From CAVPTL01 sp963794415 (GTDB lineage: Bacteria > Actinomycetota > Thermoleophilia > Gaiellales > JAICJC01), in NCBI GenBank assembly GCA_963794415.1, contig CAWCDI010000002.1, positions 248,001 through 312,000 of the forward strand: 64,000 nt of DNA, in the 5' to 3' direction. The translations under genes and the position numbers were made by a program. This document shows positions 42,573-49,242 of the stretch, piece by piece (within the stretch, counting starts at the first letter, position 1; the number at the start of each line of letters is the position of its first letter). Under the pieces are notes generated by a model. It was given only the letters and a program-made list of their open reading frames with translations, searched no databases and had not been told where the DNA came from.

Positions 42573-42659
42573 AGTCGCTCCTGGAGGACGATTGGGCTCA
42601 GTCAGCACGTTACACCGCGCCGAGCGATCCTATGCCAGCGCGGGTGGCCGTCCGGGCAA

Positions 42660-42684
42660 CCGTTCGTAGACATCTGGTGAACGG
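42660..42684 (-). terminator. Weak hairpin after glycerate kinase
   Basis: CCGTTC (42660-42665) and GAACGG (42679-42684), a 6-bp stem with a 13-base loop directly after the glycerate-kinase stop. There is no T-run, so terminator function is tentative. Confidence 0.3.
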
Positions 42685-42685
42685 A

Positions 42686-43660
42686 TCAGCGCGTGAGGGC
42701 GGCGAGGGCGGCGCCGGCGCGCTCCATGTCGCCCTCCTCGATGCAGCTGCAGCCCATCTCGCGAAGCGCCGCCGCAGCCTCGGGCTGGACGCCGCCGCCG
42801 ATGGCAAAGCACGTCACCGAGGCCGCGCGGCAGCGCGCGGCCACCTGCGCCACGACCTTGCCGCCCAGCGTCTGCATGTCGATGCGGCCCTCGGCCGTGA
42901 TGCAGATCGACGAGCCGGCCAGCGCGCCTGCAAAGCCGGTGCGCTGCATCACCAGCTTCGCGCCGGACACGGTCTCGGCGCCGAGCGACATCAGCATCGC
43001 CCCGATGCCCCCGCCGGCGCCGGCACCCGGAAGCTCGGCGGTGGGAAGGTGCAGCTCCTCGAGCCGGGCCTCCAGCTGCTTCACCTGCTCGGGCGACGCG
43101 CCCTTCTGCGGCCCGAAGACCGCGGCGGCGCCCTCGGGGCCGAGCAGGGGGTTGGTCACGTCGAGCGCGCCGACGATGGTGAGCCCCGCCGGCACCTCGC
43201 CGAGCGCCTGTCGCAGCCCCGCGCCGCCGTCGTTGGTCGCGGTGCCGCCGACACCCACGATGAGCGTCGTCGCGCCGGCATCGATCGCAGCGCGCATGAG
43301 CTCACCCGCCCCGGCAGACGATGCGCCCAGCGGATCGGGCGGCAGGTCGGCCACGCGCAGGCGCCCGCAGGCGTCGGCCACATCCAGCGCCGCGGTGCCG
43401 TCACCCAGCAGCGCAAACCGGGCCTCGCACGGGCGGCCGGCTGCGTCGTGCACCGCGGCCGGCACCCACGTCCCGTGGGCTGCGGCGCAAAGCGCCTCGG
43501 CGGTTCCCTCCCCGCCGTCGGCGAGCGGAAGCAGGCGAAAGGTGTCGTCGCGGCGCTCGGACCGCCACCCGCGCTCGATCGCGAGCGCCGCCTCGGAAGC
43601 GGTGTATGTCCCACGGAGCTTGTCTGGGGCGATCAAAACGCGGATGCCGGACTCTTTCAC
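42686..43660 (-). CDS. glxK: Glycerate kinase (GlxK type)
   Basis: 324 residues, slightly shorter than typical GlxK. The N-terminal motif IRVLIAPDKLRGTYTASEAA matches the family start (vIAPDsfKgslsA). LADGGEGTAEAL, VGVGGTATNDGGAGLRQAL and GALDVTNPLLGPEGAAAVFG complete it. It phosphorylates glycerate, the exit of glyoxylate metabolism. GTG 43660 is the only plausible start, but there is no ribosome-binding site; the start codon instead lies in the 3' arm of an 8-bp hairpin (43658-43679). Confidence 0.9.
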   Translation of the reverse strand: MKESGIRVLIAPDKLRGTYTASEAALAIERGWRSERRDDTFRLLPLADGGEGTAEALCAAAHGTWVPAAVHDAAGRPCEARFALLGDGTAALDVADACGRLRVADLPPDPLGASSAGAGELMRAAIDAGATTLIVGVGGTATNDGGAGLRQALGEVPAGLTIVGALDVTNPLLGPEGAAAVFGPQKGASPEQVKQLEARLEELHLPTAELPGAGAGGGIGAMLMSLGAETVSGAKLVMQRTGFAGALAGSSICITAEGRIDMQTLGGKVVAQVAARCRAASVTCFAIGGGVQPEAAAALREMGCSCIEEGDMERAGAALAALTR

Positions 43661-43679
43661 GACTCGGGAAGGAGTCGTG
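43658..43679. promoter_or_regulatory. 8-bp inverted repeat on the glycerate kinase start codon
   Basis: CACGACTC-GGGAAG-GAGTCGTG, perfect arms. On the minus strand the second arm ends in the GTG start codon, so folding of the mRNA would hide it; on DNA it could be an operator. Confidence 0.5.
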
Positions 43680-43704
43680 CCGGTGGACGGCGAATATGGG
43701 TCTC

Positions 43705-43845
43705 ATGGCCACCATCACCACTCCGCCGCGCAGGCTGCAGGCCACCGAGCGCCTGTGGATGCGCTACCTGATCGCCGATATCGAAGGCGACGTCGAGAGG
43801 ATGCGCCGCATCGGCCGGATCCTCGACATGTCGCGCACGGCCTGA
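43705..43845 (+). CDS. 46-residue hypothetical protein
   Basis: ATG at 43705 encodes MATITTPPRRLQATERLWMR and continues as a basic amphipathic helix (DIEGDVERMRRIGRILDMS). Third codon positions are almost all G/C, as expected of a real gene here. It lies between glycerate kinase and fabI and has no ribosome-binding site, with a TATGGG-like sequence just upstream. Function unknown. Confidence 0.5.
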   Translation: MATITTPPRRLQATERLWMRYLIADIEGDVERMRRIGRILDMSRTA

Positions 43846-43879
43846 CTCCCGAGGCCCGAGATGCTACCCTCGCTCGGTC

Positions 43880-44653
43880 ATGAGCGAAGGACTCCTCCAG
43901 GGAAAGACCGCGCTGGTCGCCGGCGTCGCCAACAAGCGCTCCATCGCCTGGGCGATCGCGCAGAAGCTGCACGAGCAAGGGGCCACGCTCGCCTTCACCT
44001 ACCAGGGTGAGCGGCTCGAGGGCGGCGTGCGGAAGCTGGCCGAGAGCGTCGGCTCGACCGTGGTGGTCGACTGCGACGTGTCCGACGACGAGAGCGTCAC
44101 GCGCGCCATGGCGGAGGTCGGCGAGGGGCTCGGCAAGCTCGACATCCTCGTGCACTCCATCGCCTATGCGCCGCCCGATGCATTCGAGAACCGCTTCATC
44201 GAGACGTCGCGATCGACGTTTCGCACCGCCCTCGAGGTGTCTGCCTACTCGATGATCTCGATGGCCCACGCGGCCGAGCCGCTCATGAACGACGGCGGCG
44301 CGATGGTGAGCCTCACCTACATGGCCAGCGAGCGCGTGTTCCCGGGATACAACATCATGGCGGTGGCCAAGGCCGCGCTCGAGACCAGCGTGCGCTACCT
44401 CGCATACGAGCTGGGCCCGCGGGGCATCCGCGTGAACGCCATCTCGGCTGGGCCGGTGCGGACACTCGCCGCCAAGGGCATCAAGGACTTCGACCAGATG
44501 ACCGACGTCATCGAGAGCCGCGCGCCGCTTGGCCGCAACATCGACGCCTCCGACGTCGGCGATGCCGCGCTCTACCTCACCAGCCCGCTCTCGCAGATGG
44601 TGACCGGCACGGTGCAGTACGTCGATTCTGGCTACCACGCGATGGGGATGTAA
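43880..44653 (+). CDS. fabI: Enoyl-[acyl-carrier-protein] reductase (NADH)
   Basis: 257 residues of the atypical short-chain dehydrogenase FabI. NADH-binding: LVAGVANKRSIAWAIAQKLH. Active-site Tyr and Lys in the pattern YNIMAVAKAAL (Y-x6-K), plus LTYMASERVFPG. It catalyses the last reduction of fatty-acid elongation and is the isoniazid/triclosan target class. It stands alone here, not within a fab operon. A -10-like TACCCT ends 9 bases before the ATG. Confidence 0.95.
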   Translation: MSEGLLQGKTALVAGVANKRSIAWAIAQKLHEQGATLAFTYQGERLEGGVRKLAESVGSTVVVDCDVSDDESVTRAMAEVGEGLGKLDILVHSIAYAPPDAFENRFIETSRSTFRTALEVSAYSMISMAHAAEPLMNDGGAMVSLTYMASERVFPGYNIMAVAKAALETSVRYLAYELGPRGIRVNAISAGPVRTLAAKGIKDFDQMTDVIESRAPLGRNIDASDVGDAALYLTSPLSQMVTGTVQYVDSGYHAMGM

Positions 44654-44657
44654 CGGG

Positions 44658-45419
44658 GTGAGCCTCGCCCTGACGGTGCTCGGCGGAAGCCCTGCATGGC
44701 CGAATCCCGGCCAGGGCGCTTCGGGGTACCTCATCGAGAGCGACACGCAGCGGATCCTGGTGGACTGCGGGTCGGGCGTGGCATCCGAGCTTCGGCTGCA
44801 CGACCCCGGGCCGCTGACCGCCGTGGTGATCAGCCACTGGCACGCCGACCACTGGTTCGACCTGGTGCCACTGCACTACGCGATCCGGTACGGCAGCTGG
44901 AAGGACCGGCCGCGGGCGAGCCTGCACCTGCCGCCTGGCGGCCGCGGGGTGCTCGACACGGTGGCGTCGGTGTGGGACGGCTCGGCCGAGACGTTCGATG
45001 CCGCGTTCGACATGAGCGAGTACGACCCCATCGGCGACCTGCACCTGGGCGAGCTGCGGTTCACCTTCGCCCCGTGCCTGCACTACACGACGTGCTACTC
45101 CATCAAGATCGCGGGGCCCGAGAAGACCATCGTCTACTCGGCCGACACGGCCCCCACCGAGCGGCTCTCGCGCTTCGCGCACGACGCCGACCTCTTCCTG
45201 TGCGAGGCGGCGCTCCTCGACGCCTCGACCGACTCGAAGGAGCGCGGCCACATGGACACGCGCGAGGCGGCGACCGCGGCGGCGCGGGCCAACGTCGGCC
45301 AGCTGCTGCTCACGCACATGCCCGAGGAGAACGACCAGGAAGCCCAGATCGAGCTCGCGCGGACCATCTACAACGGGCCGGTCGACGTCGCGCGACCCGG
45401 CCTGCGGTACGAGCTCTAG
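44658..45419 (+). CDS. Metallo-beta-lactamase-fold protein (RNase Z-like)
   Basis: 253 residues. Metal motif VISHWHADHWFDL (HxHxDH), followed by DLHLGELRFTFAPCLHYTTC, VYSADTAPTERLSRFAHDAD (Asp ligand) and LLLTHMPEENDQEA. The layout resembles the ElaC/RNase Z superfamily, though the tRNA-binding exosite arm is not visible, so it may be a phosphodiesterase instead. GTG 44658 is 4 bases after the fabI stop. Its stop shares CTAG with the convergent flavoprotein gene. Confidence 0.82.
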   Translation: MSLALTVLGGSPAWPNPGQGASGYLIESDTQRILVDCGSGVASELRLHDPGPLTAVVISHWHADHWFDLVPLHYAIRYGSWKDRPRASLHLPPGGRGVLDTVASVWDGSAETFDAAFDMSEYDPIGDLHLGELRFTFAPCLHYTTCYSIKIAGPEKTIVYSADTAPTERLSRFAHDADLFLCEAALLDASTDSKERGHMDTREAATAAARANVGQLLLTHMPEENDQEAQIELARTIYNGPVDVARPGLRYEL

Positions 45420-46819
45420 CCGCTGAGCGTGACGCGCGAGAAGCCGAGCATGCCCTCGGCTGCCTTCTCCGCGCAGCGCTGCAGGCTCTCCGACATCGAC
45501 GGGTTGACCGCCGCGGTCTCGGCCAGCGCCAGCACCGAGAGCTCGGCATGCACGGCCAGCGCGACGGCCGTGATCACCTCGCTGGCCCGAAAGCCCACCA
45601 TGGCGCCGCCCAGGATCTTGCCGCTCTCGGGGTCGGTCAGGAGCTTGATGAGCCCGTCGGTCTCGGACTCCATCACTGCGCGCGGGTTGGCGCGGATGAG
45701 GTGCTTGGTGACCTGCACCGGCGTGTCGTCCAGGCGCGCCTGGCGCTCGGAGATGCCGGCCTTGGCGATCTCGGGGCGGGTGAACACGCACCAGGCCACC
45801 CCCGTGTAGCTGATCGCGTCGGGCAGGAGACCGGCAGCGTCCATCGCGGCGGTGCGGCCGTGCATGGCTGCGGTGTTCGCGAGCATGATCTGGCCGGTGA
45901 CGTCGCCGCAGGCGTAGATGTGGGAGACGTTGGTGTGGCAGCGGTCGTCCACCGGCAGCGTGCCGCGGTCGCCGAACTCAACGCCGGCGGCCTCGAGCCC
46001 GAGGCCCTCGGTGTTGGGCCGCATCCCGATACAGAGCAGCACGTGCGAGCAGTCGATCTCGCGACCGTCCTCCAGGATGAGCTGCACCTTGTCGTTCTCG
46101 TCGATGTCGATCGCCGCGGCCCGGCCGTTCTTCACGACGTCCATCCCGCGGCGCAGGAAGACCTCCTCCAGCACCTCGGCCAGATCGGGATCGTCGTTGG
46201 GCAGCAGCTGGTCGCGCGCCGAGATGAGGGTGACCCGCGAGCCGCAGCGCGAGAAGAAGTCGGCGAACTCACACCCGGTGGGGCCGGCGCCGAGCACCAC
46301 GAGATGCTCGGGCAGCTCGCGCAGGTCGAACACCTGGCGGGTGGTGAGCACCCGGCGGCCGTCGGGATGGGCGAAGCCGGGCACGAACGGCGAGGCGCCG
46401 GTGCACACCAGGAGCGCGTCGAAATCGACCGAATGCTCGCGCTCGTCCACCTCCACGTTGAGGCTGTTGGGGCCGGTGACGCGGCCGCGGCCGGGGAGCA
46501 CCCGCACGTTCATGCCGTCCATCCGCTCGCGCACGCCGCGGCTCTGGTGCAGGGCGACGGCCCGGGCGCGGGCCAGGGTGCGGCGGAGGTTGACGCTCGG
46601 GAGGCCGTGCTCGAAGTCGAGCCCGCTCTCTGCGGCACGGGCGACGTTGAGCATCGCGTCGGCCGTGGTGAGGAGCGTCTTCGACGGGATCGCGTCGGTC
46701 ATCGTGCAGTTGCCGCCGAGCTGGTTGTCCTCGATCAGGGTGACGTCTGCGCCCAGGTGGGCGGCGGTGACGGCGGCTGCGTATCCGGCAGGTCCGCCAC
46801 CAAGAATGGCGAGTCTCAT
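45416..46819 (-). CDS. Pyridine nucleotide-disulfide oxidoreductase lacking the catalytic disulfide
   Basis: 467 residues with FAD motif MRLAILGGGPAGYAAAVTAA and NAD motif LVVLGAGPTGCEFADFFSRC, plus YACGDVTGQIMLANTAAMHG. The redox site reads GGNCTMTDAIPSK, where the second Cys of the lipoamide-dehydrogenase disulfide (C-x4-C) is Ala43, and the C-terminal catalytic His (HPTLSE) is Asn in NPSMSE. It is therefore not a lipoamide dehydrogenase; a quinone reductase or soluble transhydrogenase like mycobacterial LpdA is more likely. ATG 46819 lies 7 bases after a -10 TACGAT (leaderless), which excludes the ATG at 46828 inside that element. Confidence 0.85.
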   Translation of the reverse strand: MRLAILGGGPAGYAAAVTAAHLGADVTLIEDNQLGGNCTMTDAIPSKTLLTTADAMLNVARAAESGLDFEHGLPSVNLRRTLARARAVALHQSRGVRERMDGMNVRVLPGRGRVTGPNSLNVEVDEREHSVDFDALLVCTGASPFVPGFAHPDGRRVLTTRQVFDLRELPEHLVVLGAGPTGCEFADFFSRCGSRVTLISARDQLLPNDDPDLAEVLEEVFLRRGMDVVKNGRAAAIDIDENDKVQLILEDGREIDCSHVLLCIGMRPNTEGLGLEAAGVEFGDRGTLPVDDRCHTNVSHIYACGDVTGQIMLANTAAMHGRTAAMDAAGLLPDAISYTGVAWCVFTRPEIAKAGISERQARLDDTPVQVTKHLIRANPRAVMESETDGLIKLLTDPESGKILGGAMVGFRASEVITAVALAVHAELSVLALAETAAVNPSMSESLQRCAEKAAEGMLGFSRVTLSG

Positions 46820-46826
46820 GTGCGAC

Positions 46827-46836
46827 ATCGTAAACT
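46827..46836. promoter_or_regulatory. Overlapping divergent -10 elements
   Basis: Minus-strand TACGAT (46832-46827) serves the flavoprotein at 46819; plus-strand TAAACT (46831-46836) serves the gene at 46842. The two hexamers overlap by two bases, so RNA polymerase can hold only one direction at a time. Confidence 0.55.
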
Positions 46837-46841
46837 GATCC

Positions 46842-48023
46842 ATCGGCCAGATCGCTACATCCCTCGACCTCGATCTCATCCGGCGCGGATTTCCCTCGCT
46901 GGAGCCCCGTCGCATCTACCTGGACAACCCCGGCGGCACCCAGGTGCACGCGTCGGTGATCGAGGCCGTGACCGACTACTACGTGCGGGCCAACGCCAAC
47001 CTCGGAGGCCCGTTCGAGACGTCGGTCCTGTCCGAGCAGGTGCTCACCGACGCGCGCACCGCCGCGGCGGAGTTCCTCGGCGCGGAGTCACCTGACGAGA
47101 TCATCTTCGGCGCCAACATGACGACGCTCACGATGCATGCCTCGCGGACGCTCCTGCGCGACCTGGGGCCGGGCGACGAGGTGCTGGTGACGGGGCTCGA
47201 CCACGACGCCAACATCGCTCCGTGGCTGCTGGCAGCCGAGGATCGCGGCGTCACGATCCAGCAGGCGGGCGTCGATCTCGAGACGTGCCTCATCGACATG
47301 GACGACTTCGCCGCAAAGCTCTCCGGCCGCACCCGGGTGGCGGCATTCGGGTGGGCCTCCAACGGCTCGGGCACGGTCAGCGACGTCGCGCGGATGACCG
47401 CGATGGCGCGCGAGGCGGGCGCGATCACCTACGTGGACGCGGTGCACTACGGCCCGCACGGGCCCATCGACGTGACGGGCCTCGGCATCGACTTCCTGGT
47501 CTGCTCGGCCTACAAGTTCTTCGGCCCCCACGTGGGCATCCTGCGCGGCCGGCGCGAGCTGCTGGAGCGCTTCCGGCCCTACAAGGTGCGGCCCGCGACC
47601 GACGACGTGCCGTGGTCGTGGGAGACGGGCACCGTCAACCTCGAGGGGATCGCGGGGGCTGCGGCGGCCATCCGCTACCTGCAGGGGATCGGCATGGAGA
47701 ACATCGCCGCCTACGAGCGCACGCTGGCGGCGCAGCTGCTCGACGGCCTCACCGCGCTTCCGAAGGTCACGGTCTATGGCACGCGCGACCTGGAGCGGCG
47801 GGTGCCGACGGCCGTGTTCAACGTCGCGGGCCGGTCGCCGGCCGAGGTCGCCGGCGCGCTGGGCGACCGCGGCATCTTCGTGTGGGACGGCAACTACTAC
47901 GCCCTGGAGCTGATGCAGCGGCTGGGCCTCGAGGATTCGGGCGGGGCGGTGCGCGTCGGTGCGGTGCACTACAACACGGCCGCCGAGATCGACCTCTTCC
48001 TCGAGGCTGTCGCCGCGCTCTAG
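46842..48023 (+). CDS. Cysteine desulfurase-like PLP protein, probable ATC start
   Basis: About 393 residues of the fold-type I aminotransferase class V family, close to the VC1184-like cysteine-desulfurase-like group. The conserved N-terminus FPSLEPRRIYLDNPGGTQVH lies upstream of the first GTG (46944), and a TGA sits directly before it, so no ATG, GTG or TTG can start the full protein. ATC at 46842, 5 bases after -10 TAAACT, is the best candidate. The PLP Lys is in VCSAYKFFGPH and the Asp in AITYVDAVHYGPHG. The catalytic Cys loop of true desulfurases is not evident, so another beta-elimination or lyase activity is possible. Confidence 0.85.
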   Translation: MGQIATSLDLDLIRRGFPSLEPRRIYLDNPGGTQVHASVIEAVTDYYVRANANLGGPFETSVLSEQVLTDARTAAAEFLGAESPDEIIFGANMTTLTMHASRTLLRDLGPGDEVLVTGLDHDANIAPWLLAAEDRGVTIQQAGVDLETCLIDMDDFAAKLSGRTRVAAFGWASNGSGTVSDVARMTAMAREAGAITYVDAVHYGPHGPIDVTGLGIDFLVCSAYKFFGPHVGILRGRRELLERFRPYKVRPATDDVPWSWETGTVNLEGIAGAAAAIRYLQGIGMENIAAYERTLAAQLLDGLTALPKVTVYGTRDLERRVPTAVFNVAGRSPAEVAGALGDRGIFVWDGNYYALELMQRLGLEDSGGAVRVGAVHYNTAAEIDLFLEAVAAL

Positions 48024-48024
48024 C

Positions 48025-48426
48025 TCAGTGGCCGGGGATGTCGTCGCCCGTGGCGGCGTCGGTGATCCACTCGCCGAACTCCGTCGCCTCGCCTGTTGGG
48101 CGCGCGCCGATGCAGACGATGCGCGTGCCGGCCTCGAGCGCCTTGTACCCACGTGAGACCGACGGGTCGGTGACCGCGACGATCTCGCCGGCACCGGCCT
48201 CGACGATGTCCTCGCCGATGGTGAACTGCGCGCGGCCGGCGACCACGATGTAGGCCTCTTCCTGGCTGGTCTCGGCCTCGTCGTGGTCGATGGTGAAGGG
48301 CTCGTCGGGATCGCACACGATGGCGTTGATGCCAAAGGCGGTCACGCCCAGCGGCGCATTCAGGGGCTGCCAGCGGCCGAACGAGGTCGGCGTGACGGCG
48401 TGGGTGGACAGGTCAACTGTGCTCAT
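48025..48426 (-). CDS. Cupin-domain protein
   Basis: 133 residues with a cupin 2 fold: FTIDHDEAETSQEEAYIVVA (metal motif with H/E positions), GAGEIVAVTDPSVSRGYKAL. The start MSTVDLSTHAVTPTSFGRW has a GAGGAG ribosome-binding site. Single-domain cupins of this length bind small ligands; no activity is assigned. It lies 2 bases from the convergent desulfurase-like gene and 14 bases from nucS on the same strand. Confidence 0.78.
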   Translation of the reverse strand: MSTVDLSTHAVTPTSFGRWQPLNAPLGVTAFGINAIVCDPDEPFTIDHDEAETSQEEAYIVVAGRAQFTIGEDIVEAGAGEIVAVTDPSVSRGYKALEAGTRIVCIGARPTGEATEFGEWITDAATGDDIPGH

Positions 48427-48439
48427 GGGTCTCCTCGGG

Positions 48440-49105
48440 TCATTCGAACAGGGTCAGCTCGGGTACGGCCTCGCCCCGCAGCAGCTCGTACGAGACGGCC
48501 ACGAACGCGAAGCTGCGACTCTCGCACATCACCTGGGCCTGCGGCGCGATCTCCGGCGCGACGAGGATGCCGCGGCAGGGCGCGTGGGCCGGGTCGAGGT
48601 TGACGCGCTCGCAGTAGCGGGTGAGCTGCTCGACGTGGGCGGCGACGGCGCGCACGCGCTTGACCTCGACCACCACGGTGCGGCCCTCGGCGTCGCGGCA
48701 GAACAGATCGACGGGGCCGACATCGGTGAACCGCTCGCGGCTGATCACCTTGAGGCCTGCCTCGATCACGTCGGGGGCGCGCTCCAGCAGCTCGTGCATC
48801 TCACGCTCGGCGCCGTCACGCTCGAGCACCGCGGCGTCGGCGAGCACGATGGCCGAGTCGGAGTGCACCTCCTGCACGATGATCACGAGCGTCTCGTCGG
48901 AGGCGGCGCGGTAGACGCGGATCACATCGCCCTCCTCCTTCACCGAGGTGGGGCCGGCCATGTAGTTCAGCGGCTTGTACCCGCGGTCGGTGTGGACGCA
49001 GAGCGAGCCGTCGTCCTTGAACATGATGACGCGGTCGCCCGAGCCGAGCCGGGTGGTTGCACGGCCGTGGTAGGCGATCTCGCAGCGGGCGACCAGGATC
49101 CTCAC
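48440..49105 (-). CDS. nucS: NucS/EndoMS mismatch-specific endonuclease
   Basis: 221 residues, the size of archaeal and actinobacterial NucS, which replaces MutS/MutL mismatch repair in these bacteria by cutting both strands at mismatches. The N-terminal dimerisation/DNA-binding barrel starts VRILVARCEIAYHGRATTRL, and the C-terminal RecB-like nuclease has D133, E147 and K149 in GPVDLFCRDAEG and VVVEVKR. GTG 49105 lies 7 bases after -10 TAACCT (49118-49113), a leaderless start; upstream in-frame codons run into a REP-like repeat and are rejected. Confidence 0.92.
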   Translation of the reverse strand: MRILVARCEIAYHGRATTRLGSGDRVIMFKDDGSLCVHTDRGYKPLNYMAGPTSVKEEGDVIRVYRAASDETLVIIVQEVHSDSAIVLADAAVLERDGAEREMHELLERAPDVIEAGLKVISRERFTDVGPVDLFCRDAEGRTVVVEVKRVRAVAAHVEQLTRYCERVNLDPAHAPCRGILVAPEIAPQAQVMCESRSFAFVAVSYELLRGEAVPELTLFE

Positions 49106-49112
49106 GGCGAGC

Positions 49113-49118
49113 AGGTTA
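49113..49118 (-). promoter_or_regulatory. -10 element of nucS, leaderless
   Basis: Minus-strand TAACCT, 7 bases before GTG 49105. Confidence 0.5.
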
Positions 49119-49159
49119 CTGCGAAAAGGCCGGGCCTCCGCCCGAGATCCCCGGCGGCC

Positions 49160-49192
49160 GTGAATATTAAGTGCCTGGCACCGTTTATTCAC
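49160..49192. repeat. REP-like palindrome between nucS and M16 protease
   Basis: Outer arms GTGAATA (49160-49166) and TATTCAC (49186-49192) enclose the palindrome GTGCCTGGCAC (49171-49181). In the reverse orientation the core GTGAAT..CGGTGC-N3-GCAC..ATTCAC matches the hairpin at 37049-37081. It lies between two divergent promoters and outside any gene. Confidence 0.7.
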
Positions 49193-49230
49193 GCCCGGCC
49201 GTCAGGGACGCTCTGAACCGGACGCGCCAG

Positions 49231-49236
49231 TACGAT
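49231..49236 (+). promoter_or_regulatory. -10 element of the M16 protease gene, leaderless
   Basis: TACGAT with 6 bases to ATG 49243. It argues for that start over the ATG at 49237, which directly abuts the hexamer, and over the longer frame from 49171. Confidence 0.5.
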
Positions 49237-49242
49237 ATGCCG

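Noticed and set aside
46944..48023. Desulfurase-like gene starting at GTG 46944
   Set aside because: This drops the conserved FPSLEPRRIYLDNPGGTQ segment, which is in frame upstream and follows a -10 hexamer.
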